A DNA stretch of 64,000 nt from Paraburkholderia phenoliruptrix (GTDB taxonomy: Bacteria; Pseudomonadota; Gammaproteobacteria; Burkholderiales; Burkholderiaceae): the NCBI RefSeq assembly GCF_019511605.1, contig NZ_JAEUAV010000001.1, positions 1 through 64,000 of the forward strand. The letters run 5' to 3'. Shown piece after piece: positions 34,285 through 42,071 of this stretch. The position numbers and the translations under genes are program-made. Position 1 is the stretch's first letter; every line of letters starts with the position of its first letter. Under the pieces are notes generated by a model. The model had not been told where the DNA came from, did not search any database, and was given only the letters and a program-made list of their open reading frames with translations.

Positions 34285-35247
34285 ATGGCGCTTGCTCCCA
34301 GCGTGCAACAATTTCTCCTGCGACGCGCGAGCGCCGGCGCGCAACGCTTCGACGCCTTCGAGGTGGCCCACGCGCGGCAGCGCTTTGCTTACTACACGCC
34401 GCTTGGCGATGTCCCGCCGCGCGCGCTCGCAGCCGTCGAGGACCTCAGCATCGAGGCGCGCGACCATGCCCGGCTCGACGCGCGCATCTACTACCCCGCG
34501 CCGCCATGCTGGGCCGATCCGCAACCGGCGCTGCTGTTCTTTCATTCGGGCGGCTATGTGGTCGGCAGCATCGCGACCGCCGACGCCCTGTGCCGCACGC
34601 TTGCCGACGAAGCCGGTTGCGCAGTGGTCTCGGTCGGCTATCGGCTGGCGCCGGAAAATCGCTTCCCCCGCGCCGTCGACGATGCGCTCGACGCGCTCCA
34701 CTGGCTGCATCGCAACGCGGCTTCGCTCGCCGTCGACGGCACCCGGCTTGCCGTCGGCGGCGAAAGCTCGGGAGCCACGCTCGCGGCGGTCTGCGCGGTC
34801 CACGCGCGTGACAGCGGCATTCGCCTCGCGCTACAACTGCTGGTCTATCCGGCGCTGTCGGCGGGAATGGAGACGCCCGCGCATCGCCGCTACGGCGATG
34901 GCTATTTCCTGTCGCTCGACATCATCCGCTGGATTCAGCGGCATTACCTCGCCGACGCCGACGACCGTCACGACTGGCGCTTCGCGCCGCTCGACGGCGA
35001 GCGCGACGCGCCGCGCGACTGGAGCTCACTCGCGCCCGCGTGGCTCGTCTCGGCGCAATACGACCCGCTGCAGGACGAGCACGCGCGTTACGTCGACAAG
35101 CTCAGGCGCTATGGCAACGAAGCAAGCGTTGTCTATTACCCGGGCATGATTCACGGTTTTTTCTCGATGGGCGGCATGATTCCGGAGGCATCGCTTGCAC
35201 ATCGCGACGCCGCCCGCATGCTGCGCTCAGCGTTGCACATTCCTTGA
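34285..35247 (+). CDS. Alpha/beta-hydrolase esterase of the hormone-sensitive-lipase type, PIP-controlled
   Basis: A 320-aa esterase. The oxyanion-hole motif is H87-S-G-G (usually HGGG), the nucleophile elbow G-E-S161-S-G, and a catalytic Asp/His pair is seen in Y-D-P-L-Q-D-E and I-H-G-F-F. These enzymes hydrolyse short-chain carboxylic esters. There is no signal peptide, so it is cytoplasmic or, given the PIP box directly upstream, possibly a T3SS substrate; in Xanthomonas HrpX also controls degradative enzymes. Its last 21 bp overlap the end of the converging lytic transglycosylase gene. Confidence 0.85.
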   Translation: MALAPSVQQFLLRRASAGAQRFDAFEVAHARQRFAYYTPLGDVPPRALAAVEDLSIEARDHARLDARIYYPAPPCWADPQPALLFFHSGGYVVGSIATADALCRTLADEAGCAVVSVGYRLAPENRFPRAVDDALDALHWLHRNAASLAVDGTRLAVGGESSGATLAAVCAVHARDSGIRLALQLLVYPALSAGMETPAHRRYGDGYFLSLDIIRWIQRHYLADADDRHDWRFAPLDGERDAPRDWSSLAPAWLVSAQYDPLQDEHARYVDKLRRYGNEASVVYYPGMIHGFFSMGGMIPEASLAHRDAARMLRSALHIP

Positions 35248-35814
35248 CGCGGACACGCGTTCAATTCCGCCAGCACCTGTGCCCTGCTCGGGCAGCACGT
35301 TCCACGACCGCAGGATCGCCGCGATCTGCCGCGCGTAGCGGTCGCGCAGTGCGGGCGTCGCCGAATGGTAGGCGCCCACCGCCGCCCACGTGTTGCCGTA
35401 CTTGACGATCATCCGGCGCAATTGCCAGGCGGCGATGTAGATGTTCTTGCACGGCGCCATCAGTTCGGCCCGTGTAATGCCGTAGCGCGACAGCGCGGCA
35501 AGATGAATCGAGTTGATCTGCATGACGCCGTAATCCGTCGAGCCGTTCGCGTTTGCATGCGTCGCCCCCGGCTGGTTGCGCGACTCCTGCCACGCGATCG
35601 CGCGCAGTATCAGCGGGTTGACGTGCTGATAGGCGGCGGCATCGTCGAAACAGTTTGCCCGCGCGGGCGTGGCGGCGCTCGCTGCGCAGGCGAGCGCGAT
35701 CCCGGCGGCATACGCATGCACGCGCGATGCGCAACGCCCGCGCAAAGCGCGCGCGTCGACGCGATCACCCGGCCGGAAGGAGGAAAGAATCAGCGTTGCC
35801 ATGAGAACGCGCAT
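35227..35814 (-). CDS. Hpa2-like lytic transglycosylase (T3SS-associated)
   Basis: A soluble-lytic-transglycosylase domain of about 140 residues: W-Q-E77-S-R (catalytic Glu), G-S-T-D-Y-G-V-M-Q-I-N, A-W-Q-L-R-R-M-I and G-A-Y-H-S. This is the IpgF/HrpH/Hpa2 class that opens peptidoglycan locally for injectisome assembly. A Sec signal (A-Y-A-A-G-I-A-L-A-C-A-A-S-A-A-T-P-A-R-A) precedes the domain. The start is uncertain: ATG 35814, ATG 35802 or GTG 35721; all lie downstream of the PIP-box -10 element. It overlaps the 3' end of the esterase gene tail-to-tail. Confidence 0.87.
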   Translation of the reverse strand: MRVLMATLILSSFRPGDRVDARALRGRCASRVHAYAAGIALACAASAATPARANCFDDAAAYQHVNPLILRAIAWQESRNQPGATHANANGSTDYGVMQINSIHLAALSRYGITRAELMAPCKNIYIAAWQLRRMIVKYGNTWAAVGAYHSATPALRDRYARQIAAILRSWNVLPEQGTGAGGIERVSASRNVQR

Positions 35815-35830
35815 TGCGAATGGGGCCCTC

Positions 35831-35892
35831 ATCTTGCCGCGAGCATTGCGCGCGACGCGCGCTTCGCGCGAACCGGGGCGCGCCCATGCGAA
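35831..35892 (-). promoter_or_regulatory. PIP box with -10 for the lytic transglycosylase
   Basis: Minus strand: TTCGC (35892-35888), 15 nt, TTCGC (35872-35868), 31 nt, then CAAGAT (35836-35831). A full consensus match that marks the right-hand limit of the T3SS regulon in this window. Confidence 0.87.
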
Positions 35893-36028
35893 GCGCGGTG
35901 CGCTATTTTCCGTCCGGTATTGCCTATTCCATCTGCGCAGATTTGCTTACGGCAAAAGATCGGTTCGTCCAGTCCGCGCCCGCAGGTACGATGGCCCGGC
36001 GTATGCGTTCCCCACTTTTCCGCCTGCC

Positions 36029-37015
36029 ATGTCCACGATCAAAACGCCGAACCACCGCCGCTCGTTCATCCAACTTTCGCTGGGCGCCGCGGCTGCGGCA
36101 GCCGTCGCCGCCACGCCGCTCGCCTTCGCGCAGACGCCGTCGAAAGGCGCCGCGCGCTCGTTGCGCATCGGAAATCAGAAGGGTTATCTGAATCTGCTGA
36201 AGGGTCGCGGCACGCTTGAGAAGCGGCTTGCGCCGCTCAACGTTTCGGTAAGCTGGACGGAGTTTGCCGCGGGCCCGGTGCAACTCGAGGCGCTGAACGT
36301 CGGCTCGATTGATTTCGGCGATGTGGGCGAAGCGCCGCCCATTTTCGCGCAGGCTGCCGGTGCGCCGCTCGCCTATGTCGCGGCCACGGTGCCGCGCCCG
36401 CAATCCGAAGCCGTGCTGGTGCCGCCGGGCTCGCCCATCCAGACGGTGGCGGATCTGAAGGGCAAGAAGATCGTTCTAAACCGGGGCAGCAACGTCCACT
36501 ACTTTCTGGTCAAGCTGCTCCAGCAGCACGGCCTGCAATACGCCGACGTGAAAACCGTCTTTCTCGCGCCCGCCGACGCGCGCGCCGCGTTCGAGCGCGC
36601 CTCTGTCGACGCATGGGTGATCTGGGACCCGTTCCTTGCGGCCGCGCAGAAGACGCTCGGCGCACGCCTGCTCGCGGACGCGAGCGGCGTGGTGGGCAAT
36701 CGCGGCTACTACTTCTCGTCGCAGAGCTATGTGGCGAAGAATCCCGACGTGATTGGCATCGTGATCGAGGAAATCGAAAAGATCGACCAGTGGGGCAGCC
36801 GCAACAAGGATCAGCTGTCGAGCGAACTGGCGCAGCTGTGGGGCCTGCCCAAAGGCGTGGTGGATGCCGCGGTGGCGCGCCAGCGGTTCGGCACGGAGCG
36901 CATTACGCGCGCCATTCTCGGCGAACAGCAGCAGATTGCGGACGCGTTTCTCGACCTCGGTCTAATCCCGAAACACGTGGACGTGCTGCGGGCCGGACCG
37001 CCGAATCTGGCCTGA
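36029..37015 (+). CDS. Aliphatic sulfonate ABC transporter substrate-binding protein (SsuA-like)
   Basis: A 328-aa periplasmic binding protein with a Tat/Sec-like signal (R-R-S-F-I-Q-L-S-L-G-A-A ... A-F-A-Q). The body matches SsuA: L-R-I-G-N-Q-K-G, L-E-A-L-N-V-G-S-I-D-F-G-D-V-G-E-A-P-P-I-F, L-K-G-K-K-I-V-L-N-R-G-S-N-V and V-D-A-W-V-I-W-D-P-F. It should deliver alkanesulfonates or related compounds to an ABC importer, but no permease or ATPase gene follows. The next gene on the strand is also sulfur-related (methanethiol oxidase). Confidence 0.88.
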   Translation: MSTIKTPNHRRSFIQLSLGAAAAAAVAATPLAFAQTPSKGAARSLRIGNQKGYLNLLKGRGTLEKRLAPLNVSVSWTEFAAGPVQLEALNVGSIDFGDVGEAPPIFAQAAGAPLAYVAATVPRPQSEAVLVPPGSPIQTVADLKGKKIVLNRGSNVHYFLVKLLQQHGLQYADVKTVFLAPADARAAFERASVDAWVIWDPFLAAAQKTLGARLLADASGVVGNRGYYFSSQSYVAKNPDVIGIVIEEIEKIDQWGSRNKDQLSSELAQLWGLPKGVVDAAVARQRFGTERITRAILGEQQQIADAFLDLGLIPKHVDVLRAGPPNLA

Positions 37016-37084
37016 GCGGCGGAATTCGAGCACCGCCGGGTCCGTGCTGCGGCCAGCCGCGAATCATGCGGCTGGCGCTTAAAA

Positions 37085-37231
37085 GCGCGTTGCATCTAAC
37101 GCGCGGCAGCCGTGTCAATGAAAGGCCCGAGAAACCTCGGGTTGCTCTCGGAAGAGCCGTGAACTACATCTAAAGCCGGGGCGCGTGCGGTGCGTTCAGC
37201 GCGGCCTGGCTCGCGAGGGCCGCGCCCCGGC
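37085..37231 (+). ncRNA. Candidate structured leader RNA upstream of methanethiol oxidase
   Basis: Four hairpins in a row between the sulfonate-binding protein gene and SBP56: GCGCGTT/AACGCGC (37085-37104, 6-nt loop), CCCGAG/CTCGGG (37126-37141, AAAC loop), GCTCT/AGAGC (37144-37157, CGGA loop), and an 11-bp stem GCCGGGGCGCG/CGCGCCCCGGC (37175-37231) ending 9 nt before the AAGGAG site. The conserved-looking single-stranded pieces GTGTCAATGAAAGG and GTGAACTACATCTAAAG separate them. I do not recognise a known riboswitch. The last hairpin could act as terminator/anti-terminator or ribosome-site control. Confidence 0.5.
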
Positions 37232-37252
37232 CACACAAAAGGAGACACCGTC

Positions 37253-38659
37253 ATGGGTATGCGCCCCGATCCCACCTTCCATGCGTCGCCCCGGCTCGCT
37301 ATGGACGCACCGGCGGAAGAATACGCGTACACGCTGTTGCTCAGCCCCGATTTCTCGCAGCCGGACGCGCTCGCCGTGATCGACGTGAAGCCCGGCTCGC
37401 CGACCTACAGCCAGGTGGTTCACACCGTGCCGGTGCCGAACAAGGGCGACGAATTCCACCACTTCGGCTGGAATGCGTGTTCGTCGGCGCTCTCGCCGCT
37501 CACGGGCCACGCCTTTCTGGAGCGACGCTATCTGATCATTCCCGGCATGCGCTCGTCGCGCATTTACATCGTGGATACGAAGCCGCATCCCACCGAGGCG
37601 AAGATCCACAAGATCATCGAGCCCGAGGAAATTTTCCGCAAGACGGGCTATTCGCGTCCGCACACGGTGCATTGCGGACCAGAAGGCATATACGTCAGCA
37701 CACTCGGCGGCGCGGGGCCGGACGGCACCGACGGGCCGCCGGGCATCTTCATCATGGACTGCGAAACGTTCGAGGTGCTCGGCCGCTGGGAGATCGACCG
37801 GGGTCCGCAGCAGAAGCACTACGACTTCTGGTGGAACCTGCCGCGCGACTACATGGTGTCGAGCGAATGGGCGCTGCCGCCGCAATTCGAGAACGGTATC
37901 GTGGCCGAGGACCTGCTGGCGAACAAATACGGACACGCGGTGCACTTCTGGGACCTGCGCGCGCGGCGCAACGTGCAGACGATAGATCTCGGCGCGAATC
38001 ACCAGATGGCGCTGGAGGTGCGGCCCGCGCACGATCCGAGCCGCGAGTATGGCTTTATCGGCGTGGTGGTCGACACGACCAACCTGGAAGGCTCGATCTG
38101 GACGTGGTGGCGCGAAGGCAGACAGTTCCATATCGAGAAGACGGCGACCATTGCGCCCGAGCCCGCCGACCCCGCGCAACTGCCGCCGTTGCTGCAAGGC
38201 TTCGGCGCGGTGCCGCCGCTCGTCACGGACATCGATCTGTCGATCGACGACAAATTCCTTTATGTCGCCTGCTGGGGCACCGGCGAAATGCGCCAATACG
38301 ACGTGACGGAGCCGCGCAAGCCGAAGCTCGTCGGCTCGGTGCATATTGGCGGGATCGTGCGGCGTACGCCGCATCCGAACGGCGAGTCGTTCGCGGGCGG
38401 CCCGCAGATGGTGGAAATCAGCCGCGACGGCAAGCGTGTCTACTGGACCAATTCCCTCTACTCGACCTGGGACAACCAGTTCTATCCGAACGGCGTGCCC
38501 GCCGCACAGGTAATGGCGCATGCGGACCCGGCCGGCGGTCTCACGCTTGCCGACGATTTCTGGGTCAAGTTCCCCGACGGCTATCGCGCGCACCAGATTC
38601 GCCTGGAAGGCGGCGACTGCTCGACCGATTCGTTCTGCTACCCATCGGTGGGCGTTTGA
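37253..38659 (+). CDS. mtoX: Methanethiol oxidase (selenium-binding protein SBP56 family)
   Basis: A 468-aa protein with an AAGGAG site and ATG 37253. The SBP56 family is recognised from V-V-H-T-V-P-V-P-N-K-G-D-E-F-H-H-F-G-W-N-A-C-S, L-I-I-P-G-M-R-S-S-R-I-Y, S-R-P-H-T-V-H-C-G-P and L-D-L-S-I-D-D-K-F-L-Y-V-A-C-W-G-T-G-E. Bacterial members oxidise methanethiol to formaldehyde, sulfide and peroxide and are copper enzymes with clustered His residues. No signal peptide is seen. A membrane-protein gene follows with overlapping stop and start. Confidence 0.9.
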   Translation: MGMRPDPTFHASPRLAMDAPAEEYAYTLLLSPDFSQPDALAVIDVKPGSPTYSQVVHTVPVPNKGDEFHHFGWNACSSALSPLTGHAFLERRYLIIPGMRSSRIYIVDTKPHPTEAKIHKIIEPEEIFRKTGYSRPHTVHCGPEGIYVSTLGGAGPDGTDGPPGIFIMDCETFEVLGRWEIDRGPQQKHYDFWWNLPRDYMVSSEWALPPQFENGIVAEDLLANKYGHAVHFWDLRARRNVQTIDLGANHQMALEVRPAHDPSREYGFIGVVVDTTNLEGSIWTWWREGRQFHIEKTATIAPEPADPAQLPPLLQGFGAVPPLVTDIDLSIDDKFLYVACWGTGEMRQYDVTEPRKPKLVGSVHIGGIVRRTPHPNGESFAGGPQMVEISRDGKRVYWTNSLYSTWDNQFYPNGVPAAQVMAHADPAGGLTLADDFWVKFPDGYRAHQIRLEGGDCSTDSFCYPSVGV

Positions 38660-39333
38660 GCGCAGGGTGGTCGCAGGCGGGACTGTGGCTCGCGGTCGCG
38701 GCAAGCGGTTGCTATCACGGTGTCAATCCGGCGATGGGCTGGCCGCTCGCCGTATCGAACGCGCTGTTGCAGAGGAAAGCGTCCGCGCTGCTGAGTGCGC
38801 TTTGCTGGCTCGCTGCGGGGCATCTGCTCGCCATCGTACTGATGATGCTGCCGTTCGCGCTGCTTGGCATGCTGCTCGCGTGGCAGCGCGAAATCCAGGC
38901 GGGTGCGAGTTTGCTCGTTATCGGCTTCGGCGTTCTTCTGCTGCTGTGGCGGCGTCACCCGCGGGTGCTCGCGCGCATTGCGCCGTCGCGGCTTGCGCTG
39001 TGGTCGTTCGCGATTGCGCTCGCGCACGGCGCCGGACTCATGCTGGTGCCGATCTACCTCGGCCTTTGCCGGGGCGAGCAGCTTGACCGCGCGCACCAGG
39101 CTGCGCAGGCTCTGATGCAGTCGCGGCTCGGCATGGCGCTCGCCGTGTCGGGCGTGCATGCCGCCACGATGATGCTGGCGGGCGGCGTCATTGCGTGGCT
39201 GGTCTACCGTTATCTGGGGCTCAGATTCGTGTCGCGCAGCTGGTTCAATCTGGACACGGTGTGGGCCTGCAGTTTCATTGTGGTCGGCGCGCTCGCGCTA
39301 CTGCTCAATGCCAGCGATTTTTCGCGGTTCTGA
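38656..39333 (+). CDS. Integral membrane protein coupled to methanethiol oxidase
   Basis: A 225-aa protein with about six hydrophobic segments; it starts at TTG 38656, which overlaps the SBP56 stop as TTGA (an ATG at 38732 is a less likely start). An early motif Y-H-G-V-N-P-A-M-G-W and a later L-A-H-G-A-G-L-M-L-V-P-I-Y show repeated His-Gly pairs near helices. The function is unknown; coupling to SBP56 suggests a part in methanethiol oxidation or metal supply. Confidence 0.75.
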   Translation: MSAGWSQAGLWLAVAASGCYHGVNPAMGWPLAVSNALLQRKASALLSALCWLAAGHLLAIVLMMLPFALLGMLLAWQREIQAGASLLVIGFGVLLLLWRRHPRVLARIAPSRLALWSFAIALAHGAGLMLVPIYLGLCRGEQLDRAHQAAQALMQSRLGMALAVSGVHAATMMLAGGVIAWLVYRYLGLRFVSRSWFNLDTVWACSFIVVGALALLLNASDFSRF

Positions 39334-39407
39334 ACGGACAGGACGGCTGCGCGCGCCGCCCTGTGCGCCCGGTTCAGCGAACTTCGCGGCCCCCCGCCGC
39401 GTCCTGC

Positions 39408-39443
39408 GCCATACGTGCCATACGTGCCATACGTGCCATACGT
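39408..39443. repeat. 9-bp tandem repeat GCCATACGT x4
   Basis: Four perfect copies and one decayed copy (GCCCTACAT) in the gap between two converging genes. Non-coding. Confidence 0.9.
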
Positions 39444-39480
39444 GCCCTACATGCGGCATGTCCGATTTGCGCGATGCGCG

Positions 39481-39714
39481 CTACTCCGCGTTCGACGCTT
39501 CGCGCACGACAGCCGACACGCTGTCGAAGTTCCGGTCGCCCATGCGTTTGAGCACGGCGAGCACTTCGCCGTCCGCGCCGTTGCGTTGCGCGAGTTCGAC
39601 CAGCTTGTCGCGCGTGGTCGGAAACTGCGCGCCTTCCAGCGCACGCGCGATTTCGTCCGGACGCGGTTCGTCGGGGTGGCGGTGGTTCTGCGAGCGAGCG
39701 GGATGCTGAGCCAT
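39481..39714 (-). CDS. DUF2795-family small protein
   Basis: A 77-aa protein; ATG 39714 is chosen since AAGGAG lies 6 nt upstream (another ATG is two codons earlier). The core 'EIARALEGAQFPTTRDKLVELA' then 'GADGEVLAVLKRMGDRNFDSV' matches DUF2795, a helical family of unknown function common in proteobacteria. Confidence 0.8.
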   Translation of the reverse strand: MAQHPARSQNHRHPDEPRPDEIARALEGAQFPTTRDKLVELAQRNGADGEVLAVLKRMGDRNFDSVSAVVREASNAE

Positions 39715-39864
39715 ATTCATCTCCTTGCCGGTGAAAAATGCTTCGTCACCGTGATTTCGCATAATGTGTGCCGCGCTCGTTTTTCCGCATCAAGTTGTTA
39801 TGTAAGCTGCCGTTAATCTTGTCGATGTTCCAGGACAGATTCACGCGAACCTACAGAGACAACC

Positions 39865-41895
39865 ATGCACTTTCTGCGCGCACCGGGCGCTTTTACCGCC
39901 TTTCTCGCCGTGTTGCCGATTACCCTTGCCGGCTGCGGCGGTGCAGCCAACCAGCAGCCTTCCATTAGCGGCAGCGTCTATCTCGGGCCGGTTGCGGGCG
40001 CGAACGTCGCGGCCTATGCGATCGACGCGAACGGACACGCTGCGGCGACGCCCGTTGCCACCATCGTCACGGACGCCAATGGTCACTTCGTGTTGCCGCG
40101 CGCGCTGCACTGGCCGCTGCTGGTGCGCGCGAGCGGCGGCAGCTACACCGAGGAAGCGACCGGCGCGAGCGCCTCTGCCGGCCAGACTGAGTTGACGGCG
40201 GTATATGTCCGCGAACCGTCGAGCATGGTCATCACGCCCTATTCCACCGCCGTCGTCACCGACGCGATGGCAGCCGGCGGCCTCACCGCGTCGAACGTGG
40301 CAGCAGCATCGGCGCGCGTGTCCGCGTTCCTCGGCGGCATCGATCCGCAGCAGACGGCGCCCGCGTTCGTCGCGCCCGGCGCCACTGCCGGTGCGCTCAC
40401 GGATGGCAACCGCATGGCGCTCGCGCTTGGCGCGGAGTCGCAAAGCCGGGCCGACAACGACACAAGCGTCGCGGCCAGCGTCCAATATATCGTCGCGCAG
40501 GCCGCAAAAGGCGACACGCTCGCCGCCTGTCACGCGGGCGCGGGCGACGTTGCCGCGGACGGCTCGCTCGCCGCTCCCGCCGACGACACCTGTCATATCA
40601 GCAGCGGCGCTGCGAACTTCGCGGCGAATCCGCTTAACCGCTCGGGCGTCACGACGCTTTCCATGCTCGGCACCACCGCGGCATCCGGCCCGCAGACGGC
40701 AAGCGCGTCGGCCAATGCCTGCGGCGACCGCGTCGCCCTGCTCGAGCAGAACCGCTGGCTTTTCGAGGGCCGCAAGAACAGCGTGCAGGCGTCGCTCGTA
40801 CCGGGCATGACGAGCAGCAACTGGTCGACCTATCCGACCACCAGCACGTGGGGCCCGCATGCGGCGATCTATGGCACGATCTCGGCGCCGTCGGCCTGCA
40901 CGAATCTCGACACGTTCCGGCGCGAACTCGTGATGGCGATCGAGAACTACTGGGTCGACCAGAATCTCAACTACTGCCACCACCACATACCGGGCTGGAC
41001 GCCGCCGGAAAACACCGCGAGCACGGACTATCGCGATTCGTCGGCGGGCAGCACGAGCGGCGGCTCGTCCGACCCGCATTCGCCGAAAATGACCTGCACC
41101 GCGCAGCGCGGCGCCGACGGTTCACAAAGCGTGCAGACCTCCACCGCGCAAACGCCGGCTGTGATCGGCACGGCGCTCATGTGGAACGGCGCGGACTGCT
41201 CGAACTTCACGTCGTGGGTGTACAACTTCGCGGGGCTCGCAACCAATCAGTTGTCCGGCGCAATCGGGGTGCAGGCATGCAGCACGCCGGCTTCGGGCAC
41301 CGACCCGCTGACGGGCGTGCTGCTCGACATCAATCGCGGCAATCTGTCGAGCATGGAGCAATACCTGCTGCCGGGCGACCTGCTCTACATCACGCAAAAA
41401 GACACGGTGGGCAGCGGCAGCTTCGCCGCCGACTACAAGCTCGCGCACGTGATTACGTGGACCGGCAAGCGCTTTAGCGACCTGCAGGCGGGCGCGGACC
41501 GCGCGAAGTACGACCTGAGCCGCATAGGCCAGCCGGATTCGCGCCTGGGCGGCGACTTCCTCGCGCTACTCGGCCCGACCGACACCGCAGCCAACCTGGG
41601 TCAGCCAGGGCACGATCCGTGGATGATCATCGACAGTCACTACGCCGGTCCTGCGTATCGGCCCTTCCTCGGCTGGTATGCGGAGCGCCTGTCGCACGTG
41701 CGCCGCATCGTCGGTGCGGATCAGGTCGCGAGCGACCCGCATCTGGCCGACTACGTGATCAAGCCTTTGCCGCCGACTCGCAAGGGCTGGCTGACGCTCG
41801 CCTCGAAGCACGCCAACGCGAGTTCCACAAGCGGCTTCCGGCTCATCTACCAGACGGGCGGCACGCAGGCGTGCTACCAGGCGGGCACGCCTTGA
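39865..41895 (+). CDS. Secreted lipoprotein with NlpC/P60-like cysteine-peptidase domain
   Basis: A 676-aa lipoprotein (lipobox L-A-G-C at residues about 21-24). An N-terminal carboxypeptidase-regulatory/Ig-like region (residues 33-110, I-S-G-S-V-Y-L-G-P-V-A-G-A-N-V-A-A-Y) is typical of surface lipoproteins. The C-terminal 250 residues contain G-A-D-C445-S-N-F-T-S-W-V-Y-N-F and L-A-H528-V-I-T-W, fitting the Cys/His pair of NlpC/P60 amidases, followed by I-I-D-S-H-Y. Such enzymes cut peptidoglycan peptides or related amides. Several extra Cys residues (C-H-A-G, D-T-C-H, N-Y-C-H-H-H) may form disulfides. A monocistronic gene with a terminator-like hairpin after it. Confidence 0.7.
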   Translation: MHFLRAPGAFTAFLAVLPITLAGCGGAANQQPSISGSVYLGPVAGANVAAYAIDANGHAAATPVATIVTDANGHFVLPRALHWPLLVRASGGSYTEEATGASASAGQTELTAVYVREPSSMVITPYSTAVVTDAMAAGGLTASNVAAASARVSAFLGGIDPQQTAPAFVAPGATAGALTDGNRMALALGAESQSRADNDTSVAASVQYIVAQAAKGDTLAACHAGAGDVAADGSLAAPADDTCHISSGAANFAANPLNRSGVTTLSMLGTTAASGPQTASASANACGDRVALLEQNRWLFEGRKNSVQASLVPGMTSSNWSTYPTTSTWGPHAAIYGTISAPSACTNLDTFRRELVMAIENYWVDQNLNYCHHHIPGWTPPENTASTDYRDSSAGSTSGGSSDPHSPKMTCTAQRGADGSQSVQTSTAQTPAVIGTALMWNGADCSNFTSWVYNFAGLATNQLSGAIGVQACSTPASGTDPLTGVLLDINRGNLSSMEQYLLPGDLLYITQKDTVGSGSFAADYKLAHVITWTGKRFSDLQAGADRAKYDLSRIGQPDSRLGGDFLALLGPTDTAANLGQPGHDPWMIIDSHYAGPAYRPFLGWYAERLSHVRRIVGADQVASDPHLADYVIKPLPPTRKGWLTLASKHANASSTSGFRLIYQTGGTQACYQAGTP

Positions 41896-41910
41896 GGGCG
41901 TAGCGCCTCA

Positions 41911-41957
41911 CGCCGACGTAGCTCGCATCGTCTGACGATTGCGGCGTTACGTCGGCG
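41911..41957 (+). terminator. Hairpin terminator after the NlpC/P60-like gene
   Basis: A 10-bp stem CGCCGACGTA (41911-41920) / TACGTCGGCG (41948-41957) with a further internal stem in the loop, followed at once by AAAAATTT. It lies 15 bp after the stop codon. Confidence 0.65.
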
Positions 41958-42071
41958 AAAAATTTCAACCGGCGTAGAGCAAATACACGCCGCGCGGCGC
42001 GTGACCAAGCGACAAGCGCTGTCACGCGCCACGCGACGCGGGGTTGCGGCGGTCCGTGGAACGGCATTTGC

